Shown piece after piece: positions 1 through 11,286 of a stretch of DNA of 64,000 nt. The translations under genes and the position numbers were made by a program. Position 1 is the first letter of the stretch; each line of letters opens with the position of its first letter. The stretch lies in the NCBI GenBank assembly GCA_905147135.1, contig LR990046.1, forward strand, positions 12,492,501 to 12,556,500, in the 5' to 3' direction. The notes below the pieces were generated by a model that worked only from the letters and a program-made list of their open reading frames with translations, had not been told where the DNA came from and did no database searches. The DNA is from Blastobasis lacticolella (taxonomy: Eukaryota > Arthropoda > Insecta > Lepidoptera > Blastobasidae).

Positions 1-579
1 TATTTACTTAATTTAAAATTTAACCAAAGTGAACTGTATTGAGGACAGCATATATGTTTAAAATTTTAAGTACCAAATTTCATAGCCTAAAGTCAACTGA
101 AGAGCAGCTCTGTAACATTTAGGTATATTAAATATAAGCAAATAAAAACTTCACAATTTAAAATATTATTCAATTAAAATGGTCTAAACTAGGCCAATTC
201 TTAAAATTCTTTAAAATTAATCGTTTTTTAAAATCTAATCTACATTAAAATTGTGCTTAAAATACAATAGGGCTACTAAGGTTCTTGAAAATTAAAATAT
301 TAGGTAGATATAATTAAATGTAATGTGAATCAACAATTCATTTTGCCTACTGCCATTTATCGCGCTAATAATTTTTAAATTATCCGATAGCAACTTACAA
401 ACGAGCTTGGGAACATGATTAGGACTTACAAGTAGAATGAAACTACTTACAACTTCTAGGCTCTGAAGTTTCTCTGAAGTTAAAATCACACAATTCAAAG
501 GTTTTATAGTAGCAATGATGTAGTAGAAATTATTCTTCACATTAAGAGCGAATGAAAACTGTAGTGTAAAGGTCAGTTC

Positions 580-1000
580 AGTCAAGTCTGAGTGAGGCGT
601 GACACGAAGGGATGACGTCGCATTGTATCGCGCTCGCTTAGCTCTAGGTCTTGCTGCGTCTCACTGCATGAAGCACCGCGAGCACGGGTTTCTCACGTCC
701 TTTCCGACCTTGTTCTTGGTATTGTGTTGGTATAGTTATCCTAAAACGTGCGCGCGGCTCGTGTTGCGTCACCTGTTACTGTGATCAGCACGGCTAGCAC
801 AAGAGAGCCCGCGACACAACTCGCGGTACGAGAGAGCGTTTGTTTTCTTCTCTCTCTCCCAATACTAAAAAGAAAGAGATAGCAGTATCCATGTGGAGTC
901 TTTTCTCGCTTGTCGCACGCGAGAGCGCACTTGTACAGGTCGTGCTGACCGTACCTTGGTCGCCTTTGTAAACATACAGCAATGCAGCAATATACGGCAC
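580..1000. promoter_or_regulatory. CpG-richer block, possible promoter of a gene to the left
   Basis: About 400 bases are clearly richer in CG dinucleotides (repeated CGCG, CTCGCG and GCGAG words, a GACGTC at about 614) than the AT-rich surroundings. No long ATG-initiated frame is present. The position, downstream of GPALPP1, would suit the promoter or first exon of a gene lying left of the window. It could also be part of a repeat. Confidence 0.25.
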
Positions 1001-1412
1001 AAGTACGGTGTCATGGCGATTCTGGCATAACTATGTACCATGTTAGTATAAGGATCACGAATCGTTTAAATCGATTAGGCCCACACAATGAAAAATATTC
1101 TAAAACTACACAGTCGTTGCTATAACCAAGGAATATTTGAACAAAAGGCTCAATAAAAAAGTAAAAAAACGTACGTTGGTACATTACCTTATGGTAAACG
1201 CTCCTGCTATGCGGTTATACGCGCAGGTATGGAGTTACCTTGGATCCTAGGAAATGACTGAGAGTGATTTTACTTATTAAAATGGGCATGTTCTAAATCG
1301 CGGCTAAAAGCCGTATGGTTATATTATTATGGTAAATAAACCCAGACAGGCGTAGCACAAGGCATTCGACCCCGCCATCTACAATACATGAAGGCTTCGA
1401 TGTTATTTTAGG

Positions 1413-1644
1413 AAGTAAACCAGGTATGGGCAAACAAGGCGGGCCAGGTTTTTAAATATTTCATTATTAAAATAAAAATATATGTAAGTGTTTCCTGAAA
1501 CACACATGAATGTGATGTGACATAAGATGGAACTGTTGTTACTGTTAAATTCGTAAAAAACGAAACCTGAAAGCCATTTTTCGGTTGATGGTCGCGGGCC
1601 AGGAATGGCCCGCGGGCCGTAGTTTGCCCATCTCTGAAGTAAAC
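1413..1644. mobile_element. hAT-type MITE with perfect 8-base target duplication
   Basis: A 216-base element (1421-1636) starts CAGGTATGGGCAAAC and ends GTTTGCCCATCTCTG, giving imperfect terminal inverted repeats with the CAG...CTG ends and the GGGCAAAC / GGCCCGCGGGCC sub-terminal words typical of hAT non-autonomous elements. It is flanked by identical 8-mers AAGTAAAC at 1413-1420 and 1637-1644, the duplication length expected for hAT. No transposase is encoded. The intact duplication suggests a fairly recent insertion. Confidence 0.88.
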
Positions 1645-1741
1645 CATCCAGTGGTCGGAATCTGGCGTGCGAAACTAAATCAAACAATTTCAGAAAGGTT
1701 TAGGGTACATTTACAACAAGTATACCAGTCGCAAAAGAAAG

Positions 1742-4700
1742 TTATAAGAATTTTGCTTCCCCACTGGAGAACCTCGAGTCCAAAGCCTGTGCCTTCTTGA
1801 TGATGGACTTCTTTTGCGCCTCGTCGAACCGGTTCACCTGAAGGTCCACGTCGCGACTGAACGGACGCCGCTCTGTTGTACCATCTTCTTTCTCTTCCTT
1901 CTGCAAACAGGGATTATAATGTCACAATGCTAATTATGTCCTTATATAGTCCTTATCCTTTCCTTTCCTTATAATAGTTATAACTATATATGTAGTTACT
2001 ATACTAATATTATAAAGAGAAAATTTATTGTTTGTAGGTTGTAGGTAAGGGTAGGTTTGTATTGGATAAATTCAAAAACTGCGTAACCGATTTTCTAAAA
2101 TTCTTTCAACTGTAGCTACATTAAAGTAATTTTATCTTCGCTATAGCTAAGAAAATTCATAATGTATTAAAATTATGCATGTTAGCGCATTATTTTACAA
2201 CGGCTGCACCTATTTAACTAATTCTTTTTATGTTGTGTTTGTACAAATCAGGATGTGTATAATGTGTAACAGAAAAATAAGGGTAGCTAGGGGTAGGGTA
2301 GGGGTAGGTAAGGGTAGGGTAGGGGCAGGTAAGGGTAGGGTAGGGTAGCTTAGAGTAGGTGTAGGGTAGGGTAGAGAAGGGGTAAAGTAAGGGTAGGTTA
2401 ATGGTGGGACAACATGCGCACGAAGTTGCGCTGTGACTACTAGCATAAATTAAAGTCAATTTCCCGGTCTGTCCGTCTAATACGTTCCGCTAACTCTTCC
2501 TAACCCATGCAATGTATTTTGATGCAGTTTCACTACATATTGTAAAACAAAGTCTTACGCCGCGTCTGTCTGTCTGTCCTCGATAAACTCAAAAACTACT
2601 GAACGGATTTTCATGCGGTTTTTACCAATAGACAGAGTGATCATGAGAAAGGTTTAGGTGTATAATCTGTTAAGGTTACTACAAGTGCGAAGCCGGGGCT
2701 GGTCGTTAGTTAGTATATGGATAACGCATGCATAATAATAATAGAGAAAGCCCGAGAAGTCCCGTGAGTAAGTATAATTTAGATAATTTATTCTGGAAGG
2801 TTTATATTATAATGTAAATCTGTTGGCAAGTAGTGTGCCTCCTAATACCGTTGACGAAGGAAGAATTAACAAGTGTGTTTTATTCACGATACCAATGACA
2901 GTCGCATGCAGAATATCAGAATCAAATTAAGATCAATTTCTCTGAAAATTATTATAGGCCCAAATAATAATATTATAGAAAAAATATAAGTAAAGTAACA
3001 AACACAATACCTTTTTCTTCTTTTTCAATTTCTTCTGGTGCATTTCTAGTAGACTGTCATCCCTTTTGTGTTTTTTCTTATGTTTTCTGTAATGGTCATA
3101 ACTATTGTTAGATTTTTTTTTGGATGAAACCACTGTCTAAAGATCTATTAGTAAGTAAAGTGAACATGGGTGAAAACCACGGAGGAACGATAGCTTTTCA
3201 ATTAAATAATGAATGTTCGATGAATTTAGGAGAAAAATGAAAATGCTGCGGTGGATGTGTGGCGTTACGACTCGACAGAGTCCGTGAGAGGCATTGCGGT
3301 CAAGATTGAGGAGGTTCGCCTGCGCTGATTTGGTCATAGGATATTTTATCTTATTATACCCACTAAATTTTAGATATATCTGTACCAAATTTGTGGCAAA
3401 TAGGTGTCTAAACTTGGTGGCCCAAGAAGCGATGGTTTGACATCGGGACAGATGGGAAAGCCTAATGCCCTATGACGTGAGAAGACTGAAGACCGGGCGA
3501 AGTGAAGGAAGAAAAATTTTAAAGTCTGGCAAAAGGTAAATTTATGATGATTAATCTAGTAGGAGAAAACTAAAATCTCTTTTTGGCCAAGATGATTATG
3601 ATAATGATGAACCTATTTGGAGAAAGTTAAATAAAAAGACATTACTTGACTGCTTTTTCCTGTTCGTCATCTCGATTCATGACTTGACGAGCTCGCGCTT
3701 CTTTTTGTAGCACTGCGTCGGAGTCTTCCTCTTTTATGATGCCTGCAGCTTTACGTGCTTTCTCCTCGGGGGTGTCAGTCCAGGATGATCTGCAATATTC
3801 CAATTTACGGTTCTTATATTTGTATCAAAAGTGCTTTCTCGAAAATGGTTTTACTAATCTTAACATAATTTTCAATCCAAGGTCAGTTGCCCAGGTTTAA
3901 GTATATCTATATCCTACGAATATAATGAACTATTCGTCTACTTAACAAACTTTAATACAGTTTTCAGACTAATTCATGCAAGTAAGTTTGTAAAACTAGC
4001 TGTGTAAGCTATCTGTGGAAGTATCTCACCTATCAGACATATCTGGACCTTCTTTTGCTCGGAATTTCCTTGCCTCCAAACCAATGATCTTTGCCTTGCC
4101 TTCAGGTAGTTCCAACATCCACTCCTCACGTGACTTGACTGTGGTGTTCTGCATGGTGTGCCCTTCCATGGTTCTTATCTTCATGTCTAAAGCTCTAGCT
4201 TCGAGTTTTTTGTGAGCATCTGACCATTTATCTTCTGCTCCAGCTGGCAAAGGCCCAATGCCATCATCTTCAGAACTGTCATCATCTACTACATCATAGG
4301 TGGTCTCTGCTAGTACTACACGCATTTGTTCTGGTATTGTTGGTCCTAAAAAGTATAATAAATTGTTTAATTATATAAAGTATAATAAAATATTTGTAGT
4401 GTTGTATGATTATAATATTATAATAATATACCTATTCTTTTAGATTGCTTTTGCAGATGGGGCGGTAATACTGGGCCTTCTGTATCTTGGGAGGTGCTCC
4501 GACTTAACTTTTGATCTAAATGTGGTGGTAATGCAGGACCACAGACCTCATGTTTGGGGTTAGAATTCACATCTTCTTGATCTACACTTCGTTTTAATTT
4601 ATGTCTTAGATCATTAGCATCAATTTCAATGTTACTCTGAGAATCATCACCACTTGATATTTCTCCTTCTTCACTACTTTCCCTTTGATCCGTTTTTTCA

Positions 4701-5872
4701 GTAGAAGTGACTTCAACAACATCAGCTTGGGTGTTAGATATGTCAGTTTTGTCTATATCAGTAGTGCTACTCACCTCTACTACTACAGATGCGTCTTCAT
4801 CTTTATCTTTACTTGATTTTGATCGCCTCTTTCTATGCTTCTTTTTATGCTTTTTCTTTCTGGTTTTTTTAAGCTCTTTTTCTAAGTTCAATAGTTTTGC
4901 TCTAAGTCTTTCATCATCTGATGAATCAATTTCACTTGACTCTTCAGATATGTCTTTTTTTACAGTTGGTACCAAACTGTAATAAGATCCAGTAGGTTGA
5001 ACATCTTCAGATACATCACTTGCAATATGTTGCTCCACTGTTATAGAACTTGCACTTTTGGGTTGAGATTCTGTCGGATTAGGTTTATGAATGACTGACT
5101 TTTTGCCTTTTTCAATAGGGGACAGAGACATATCATGCTCTGATTTGGATTTGTTATCAGTCTTACTAGAGATATTTCTGGTGGACGGTTTCCTTTCTTC
5201 TCTTATATTGTATTTCACTTCCTCCTTGACATTGTCTTTCTTAGCTAAGGGTGACTTACGAGGCTGAGACCTGGAATGTCTTTGCCTTTCTCTGCTATCA
5301 CTTTTTATGTCGCTTGGTTTAGATATTTCTCTAGATGAAACAGGCCTATGCCTATCATGGTCATTAGACTTTTTATTCGGACTTCTATCTCTTGAGTATC
5401 TTTCTTTGTTATCACTTTTTATATCTCTTGGTTTAGATATTTCTCTAGATGAAACAGGCTTAAGCCTATCACGGTCATTAGGCTTTCTATTCGGACTCCT
5501 ATCTCTTGAGGATCTTTCTTTGCTATCACTTTTTATGTCTCTTGGTTTAGATATTTCTGCAGATGAAACTGGTCTATGCCTATCACGGTCATGAGATTTA
5601 ATATTCGGACTCCTATCTCTTGAATACCTCCTTCTTGCTGGGGAATATCGTGGGTATCTATTTCTGTCCCTAGAACGCCTTTCAAAGCGATCTCTGTCAT
5701 CTCTTCTTCTTTCAAACTGTCTATGGTCTCTTTCATTTTCTATAGGCCTACTTCTTCCTCCAGATCTCAAATCTTCCCTTGTTCTTGAATTTTTAATATG
5801 ATCATCTTGAGGTTTTGACCGACCTTTGAATCTACCTGTCTCAGATTCACTGCTTGATTCATCAGAGATCAT
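1742..5872 (-). CDS. GPALPP1: GPALPP motifs-containing protein 1 (DUF3752 family), five visible coding exons
   Basis: Exons on the minus strand: 5872-4432, 4345-4030, 3789-3651, 3136-3011 and 1900-1742 (TAA), about 726 residues. The family is nuclear, of poorly known function, and RS-like. Seen: an Arg/Ser/Asp-rich N-terminal half with three copies of a 40-residue unit (about residues 95-195), a KKHKKKHRKRR basic stretch, then GPALPPHL (about 443), GPVLPPHL (about 466), IGPTIP and IGPLPAGAED. The C-terminal region contains WTDTPEEKARKA and ends ERRPFSRDVDLQVNRFDEAQ..., the hallmark of the family. Odd points: a GPALPP motif normally opens the protein but is absent here. The sequence just before the ATG (TTTTGGTTTTAG) looks like a splice acceptor, so an upstream exon may be missing. 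The exon 3 donor is also uncertain: the only in-phase choice is the weak GTCAAG. Confidence 0.88.
2279..2402 (+). repeat. GGGTA-rich degenerate tandem array
   Basis: About 120 bases of irregular GGGTA, GGGGTA and GGTAA units lie in the last intron of GPALPP1. The plus strand carries many runs of three to four G separated by TA, suited to G-quadruplex formation. On the transcribed GPALPP1 pre-mRNA the run would be C-rich. It is not the insect telomere repeat TTAGG. Confidence 0.8.
2546..2705 (+). repeat. Dispersed lepidopteran repeat module
   Basis: The module runs from TCTGTCTGTCTGTCC through AAACTACTGAACGGATTTT and TGCGGTTTTTACCAATAGA to GCGAAGCCGGGGCTGGT. Related copies occur at about 20315-20465, 51046-51530 and 61085-61205, and in reverse at 29940-30095. 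No coding capacity is visible. I cannot assign it to a class with certainty. Confidence 0.7.
3225..3560 (+). mobile_element. Decayed RTE-like LINE, C-terminal reverse-transcriptase end
   Basis: Conceptual translation in shifting frames gives MLRWMCGVTRLDRVRERH near 3240-3300 and PKKRWFDIG...DRAKW...LAKG near 3420-3545. These are patterns of the end of RTE-type LINE polyproteins. Stops and frameshifts show it is dead. It lies in a GPALPP1 intron on the opposite strand. Confidence 0.65.
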
Positions 5873-5944
5873 TTCAGAACCTAAAACCAAAAAATAGGAG
5901 TTTAAATATAGGAATAAAACAAATTACACAATAATGTGCACTGA

Positions 5945-5950
5945 TTTATT
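5945..5950 (-). promoter_or_regulatory. Poly(A) signal candidate for TAMM41
   Basis: TTTATT on the plus strand (AATAAA on the minus) lies about 70 bases after the TAMM41 stop and about 70 bases before the GPALPP1 exon. The two same-strand genes can therefore be separated by ordinary 3' end formation. Confidence 0.5.
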
Positions 5951-6018
5951 TATATATAGTAGTAATTATTATCTTAATAAACTACAAGTTATAACAATAA
6001 TTAACAAATCTAACAGGT

Positions 6019-7032
6019 TTAAAACATTTTGGAAATTTTTTTTGCACTGTAGCGTACAGATTTCAAAAAGCCAGCTGTAAGAATTCCTTTTAGAGATTGC
6101 CTGACACTAGACTGCCACACTAAATCTTTTAATATTTGTCTTAATATTACTGCACAATCTATGTCATATGCAACAGCACGAAGCACATCTTCCATGTCTT
6201 GCTGAAGGCCACCACGGTTCCAAAACTTGACCATTCTTTGTTGCGGAACCATAGGCAACTGCATTAAATGGTGTAACTTAGTTTCAGGACTGAGGTCTTG
6301 ATGACATAGAGCTTCACCATTGGGAAAATGTACATAAGCATGGAATTGCTGCAAGATTGGTCTATACAGTTCACGAAAATTTAACAACTGTGGTTGTACT
6401 ATGTTTCTCACTTTATTTTTGTTCTCTCCAAATGTCATTCTAAAGTCTCCTGCATAACTAAGATTTGATATTGCAAAATAGAAGTCATATTCAGAAAATG
6501 ATTCTGGTAGTGTAAGGAGAGCAGTGTGTACTGCTGAACGCAAGTTGGACTGCAAAGCACTTTGAAGCTGGGAACTGTTGGTTTGCTTAATGATTTCCAC
6601 GGGCTTGTGGAGGCGTCCAGCCAAGTAAAGATAGTTCCAATCTAGTAGATCAGCAATTAAGTCTTTTTGTGAGACAACACCATATTTCACTGTAACATTT
6701 TCTTCGGGTATCTCAACAAGTGTGTTAAAGTAAACTTTAGCACCCCAGTTTTCTTGGAATCTTGCAACAAATCCTTTGCCAAGATACCGAAGTGACGAGT
6801 AATGGACGGGATTCTGCTTTATATTTGTTCCATGCCATCTGTGACAGTTGTCCACACAGTATATTAAATCAATCATACTTTGTTTGTTCTCATTCCCTAT
6901 TTGTGGTTTTACGGCTGATCCATATGCAAAACAAAATGTGAAATTTTGAGGGAATTTAGACAATATCCTATAGTACAGTGGAGACACGTCTTTAATTGCA
7001 CCAAGCGATGCTTTCACTACAGTTGAAGCCAT
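6019..7032 (-). CDS. TAMM41: Mitochondrial phosphatidate cytidylyltransferase TAMM41/Tam41
   Basis: An intronless 337-residue protein. Family role: makes CDP-diacylglycerol from phosphatidic acid and CTP on the matrix face of the mitochondrial inner membrane, the first step of cardiolipin synthesis. Seen: the nucleotidyltransferase motif FAYGSAV (residues 35-41) followed by MIDLIYCVDN (53-62), then WHGTNIKQNPVHYS, a KYGVVS segment, DLLDWNYLYLAGRLHKPV and a basic C-terminus (SVRYSAKKISKMF). All match family landmarks and the length is normal. The start at 7032 is the first ATG of the frame. An obvious cleavable presequence is not evident. The stop is 146 bases from the first visible ATG of GPALPP1 on the same strand. 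Confidence 0.95.
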   Translation of the reverse strand: MASTVVKASLGAIKDVSPLYYRILSKFPQNFTFCFAYGSAVKPQIGNENKQSMIDLIYCVDNCHRWHGTNIKQNPVHYSSLRYLGKGFVARFQENWGAKVYFNTLVEIPEENVTVKYGVVSQKDLIADLLDWNYLYLAGRLHKPVEIIKQTNSSQLQSALQSNLRSAVHTALLTLPESFSEYDFYFAISNLSYAGDFRMTFGENKNKVRNIVQPQLLNFRELYRPILQQFHAYVHFPNGEALCHQDLSPETKLHHLMQLPMVPQQRMVKFWNRGGLQQDMEDVLRAVAYDIDCAVILRQILKDLVWQSSVRQSLKGILTAGFLKSVRYSAKKISKMF

Positions 7033-7413
7033 TGTTGAATTATCAAATAGACGATGGTGCTGACCTGTTGGTTAGTTCGCTGCTGTATTGAGTCTGATTG
7101 TTGGGTATGGAGATCTTTGCTTCTCACACAAGTAGGCAATTTCCGGAGTTTGTTGTGAGGTCTTATATAAATATGTAGTTATAGTTCGGAAATCGTTAAT
7201 TTTTGTGTTGTTTTCGATGAATTTATTGATTTATCACTCGTTCTATGTAAAAATCGCAATAATCACATCGTCAAACACGCACGCCATTTACTTAACTCAA
7301 ATCAAAGAGTATAGAAACACTTGCTTGTAGGCTGCACTCATAACACTGACTACAAAAGTATGAAACATACAATCAAAGAGGAAGGAAACAAGCTCAATGG
7401 TCAACTTTTCGAA

Positions 7414-7486
7414 ATTGAATGGCGGGTAAAACGCCCGATTTCGATGAACATTTCATCAAATCAGGCGTTTTCCCCCGCCATCCAAT
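7414..7486. repeat. 73-base near-perfect inverted repeat
   Basis: The left arm ATTGAATGGCGGGTAAAACG... pairs with the right arm, whose complement reads ATTGGATGGCGGGGGAAAAC.... The arms are about 35 bases with only a few mismatches and almost no loop. It lies about 380 bases upstream of the TAMM41 start. It may be a mini-MITE or a cruciform-forming site. Confidence 0.75.
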
Positions 7487-8149
7487 ATTTAGTATTTCAT
7501 TGGTACTGTTTAGTACAATTACAGAAATAATTACTAGGTACCTAAAGCGTTTCAATATTATAGCAAAAATTAATCGCCATTCTGTTGAATCATCGTTTGG
7601 ACTATCGTTCTGATATGAACCCTTGGTTAATATTTAGTACCTAATTGGTACCTACCGAAACATGCAACACCTAATGGAAATATAATTCTTACACGCCAAA
7701 AATATAAAACAATTTATGTTAAGGGTCACGTAAATACCAAAGTTTCAATGGGTGAACGAAAAGTACCGATTCTCTAACAACCCTAAATCTTATAAATCAC
7801 CCAATATCTGTACTAGTTTTTTGTAGAGTTAAAATGTTCTGTGTTGGATATTTCTTTGTGTTCTACAATTAATTTGTAAAACTATGGCTCTGTATTGCAA
7901 ATTATCTATAATCATATAAAATAACAACGAAATCAAACCTAGGACCAAGAAAATTTAGCCTCTGTATCTAGCCATTTTCAAGAATAGTTTCTTAAAAATT
8001 TACTTACTTATAGACTTTATTGTTATATTTGTATGGCAAATCATTTGTGTGACTGTAATCATTCATAGTGTCATAACAAATTAAACCGCGATAAAACTCT
8101 AATTTTTATTGAATGTTTGCTAAAGTGCTACCAGTGATAACCAGTGTAG

Positions 8150-8215
8150 CCTAAAATTTATTTATTTATTTAAACTGTAAGGACGATGATATACAAAGGC
8201 GGACATTATGTTACA
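8150..8215 (+). mobile_element. LINE 3'-tail-like fragment
   Basis: A TTTATTTATTTAAA run is followed by GATATACAAAGGCGGACATTATG, a pattern that I associate with the 3' ends of lepidopteran LINEs. No coding part is attached. Confidence 0.3.
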
Positions 8216-9044
8216 CAGCTTTATGTCTCAGTCAACAAGAAATCGATTACTCTTTGTAACAAACAAACACTCGTGTTTTAATTTTTCCTTCATATTGACA
8301 ATAATAACACGTGCGCTGCGTGGTGAACTTATGCATTGTACTAAACTCGCTCGTCTATATGTCGAACAGTTAAGTGACTGGAGGCGGGAGACGTGAGGGG
8401 GCGGAGAATTCAAACTTGTCCAACTTTTTTGACAACGTACCTACTACTTAACTTGCTTTTGGTGTACATACGAAGACAACAACTTAATTTGCTATAACTT
8501 TAACTTTAAAGGTTAAGACTAAGGTTAAATATAACTATACTTTTAGAGGCTTACCATGACCTTTTATAGCAGGACCTAAACAGCTCTGCTTAGAACGAGT
8601 AAGCGCTATGCGTGTAACATAAGCTTGTCTCTTTCCCAACTGAACTGAATTTCACTTACCGAAATGTAAATAGGCCTATATTCGATACATTTAATTAAAT
8701 TAAAAAATATATGTTTCTATATTCCAGAGCTATATATCTTAAAAATATTAAAGATGACTAGTTTATGATCAAGGACTTGGAATAATCAAGTTTAACGGTC
8801 CATGAGCAAAGATTTACTTGACATTGACATTTCTTTTCTTGCTTTCGCATTTAGCTCAGCTCGTGGTATATTTACCTATTTATATATTGAGATTGCTTTG
8901 CTATTGTGTTCCTTCCTTCCAGCAACGAATTGTGATTTGAGCTAAAGGATTCCTCGGCTAACAAGTAATAACAGCAAGTAAGCTACAGCAAGCTACAGTA
9001 CATTGCGCTAAACAACTTGGCTGCAGAATTTGATAAGTACCACG

Positions 9045-11255
9045 ATGTCTAGTGCCGATCGCATCGACTTTGAAATGGAGGTAGAAGTGGAGAGTGCATC
9101 CTCTGGTCCCCCTGTAGATGCTCCTAATCCGACGTCTCCTGCTCCTCCGACTCCTGGAGCGAACAAAAGCGTAGTAACAACAGCGACTACGGGATCTGTG
9201 ACAGTGTCATTGCATCCGTTGGTCATCATGAATGTGTCCGAACATTGGACTCGGTTGCGGGCACAGGAAGGATCTCCACAAACTGGTACATTTATATAAA
9301 ATATAGACAATTTCATAAGTTAAATAAATATCTTAATTATTTAAGAACACTGTTTTGTAAATGATTGCCTTGTTTTTCAGTCATTGGAGCCGTGATTGGT
9401 AAACAAAAGGGACGAAATATTGAAGTAATGAACTCTTTTGAACTAGTTTTTAGTGTAATTGATGGGGATATTATAATAGATAGAGATTACTATAATATGA
9501 AAGAAGAACAATGTAAGTAAAGCTTTAAATTAATTTATTACAGACACAATAAAATGTGTTTTTAAGAAGTTATAGAAATGTTTTACTCATATTTTGCACA
9601 GACACTTTGACCAACCAAGTCATTAATGTCTGGAATAAGTCGCCTGAATCTGTAGTCATCATCATACAGGCTACAGGCATCTATCAGTTGTTCCAACAAC
9701 TACTTGCCTGCTTAATAATAATAATAATTTATGCTTGCCTGAGAGAGAGTTCTTAGTGAAAAGTATACTTTTTCTTATGATTGTTTTGGTACTGGTTTTG
9801 TGTCTCCTACTAAAGCATTGGTGGTTGATCCCCAGTGCCACCCAGTACCAATGATTTTTTTGAGTTATACACATTAGTTGAACACTAACTGTTGCTCTTA
9901 TGGTGTGGCATAACATCATGTGTGTGCATGGATGGAAGAAACAGGATGTATTCAGGTAACTGAATGTGGAACCATGATCCTACCTGGTCAAGTTCCTCCA
10001 TTAGCAGGCATGGTCATGGTTTGTGTCTCATGCTGTTTTAATAAAGATAAATAGATTATTTTAATAGAATAAACTATTGCATAAATGGTGTATTAATTAA
10101 TTTATGAATTTCTTGTAGTTAAACAGGTGTTCTCAGATATGGATTTCTTAGGATGGTATACAACAGGTGAAACACCAACAGAGCATGATATAGCAGTGCA
10201 CCGACAGATATGTGATATCAATGAATGCCCAGTCATGCTTATGCTGAATCCTGCTGGAAGAAACAATGATGTGAGTTTCTCTTACCTATTTTGAATATCA
10301 TCATTTAAAAAATATGTTTTTTTAGTCACTGTAGCTAATTGGATTCTATCTAGAGTAAATCTTTATTTATTGAAGACCTGAAGCTTTGTGAAATTACTAT
10401 CAATATTTTATACGGAGTATAAAAATATGTATTTGTTTGGTTTTTTGCAGCAACTTCCAGTGGTGTTATATGAATCTGTGATAGATGTAGTGAATGGTCG
10501 AGCAACTATGCTATTGGCCCCTTTAACATATACACTTGCGGCTGAGGAGGCAGAGCGCATCGGTGTAGACCATGTTGCCAGGGTCTCCTCTGGAGAAGCA
10601 GCACTAAACAGTTTAGGTGAGAATATAAAAATTTTTTGTATTCACAAATAAACAAAATTATATAATATTTGATGCAATCAGTCAGTGCGTATTTTGAATG
10701 GAAAGTGAAATTGGTATAGATATTATCTGTACCTAGGGAAAGCCTTACATACTTTTATCTTAATAAACATTTTACTATGGAGTTTAAAAATAAATGCAAT
10801 TCTCATTCTTTCAGTGGCAGAGCACCTGACTGCTCAGCGTTCAGCGATTAAGATGCTGGTGTCGCGTGTGCGAGCCGTGCTAGCGACGGTGCGCGCGATA
10901 AGGGACGGATCACTGCCACCGCGGCCCGCATTGCTGCGGGAGGCGCGCGCCTTATCCAACCGGCTTCCTTTACTCACCTCACAGCAGTTTCGCACCCACT
11001 TCTACAATGTAAGTCGATATTTATTATAGCTTCCACATGCTACTTTTTGGGATAAATTATTAGCTTACGTTTTATGATCTGATCTGCCAAATCTTGGGTC
11101 ATGGTCAAGGCGGACCACAGGCCCTCGTGCGCGAGAGCACATCCGGGACATTAACGCCAAGATGATTATTGGGGGGAGTCTATTTGTAGCAACGGATCAA
11201 TATGGTCTGATGCCTAATAAATATTTTTTTTCCTATTAGATTGAATGTATCATTG

Positions 11256-11286
<31 letters not shown>

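Larger units (their letters stand above)
1..1741. other. AT-rich left flank without a supported gene
   Basis: I see no credible coding exon here. The open frames are short and start without ATG. The stretch contains a CpG-richer block at about 580-1000 and a well-delimited hAT-type MITE at 1421-1636, listed separately. It lies downstream of the last coding exon of the minus-strand GPALPP1 gene, so its 3' UTR probably runs into positions below 1742. I found no clear AATAAA on the minus strand close to the stop. Confidence 0.5.
7033..9044. other. Divergent intergenic region between TAMM41 and CSN6
   Basis: Two kilobases without a convincing exon. The right end (8820-9044) must hold the CSN6 promoter and 5' UTR and the left end (7033-7330) that of TAMM41. 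It contains a short palindrome (7414-7486) and, at 8150-8215, a LINE-tail-like sequence (ATTTATTTA ... ACAAAGGCGGACATTATG). Confidence 0.5.

Noticed and set aside
2279..2402. Interstitial telomere
   Set aside because: The unit is GGGTA/GGGGTA, not the insect TTAGG.
2214..2459. Pro/Tyr/Thr-rich open frame
   Set aside because: It is the complement of the GGGTA array and has no independent coding support.
9008..9316. 102-codon minus-strand frame
   Set aside because: Antisense to CSN6 exon 1.
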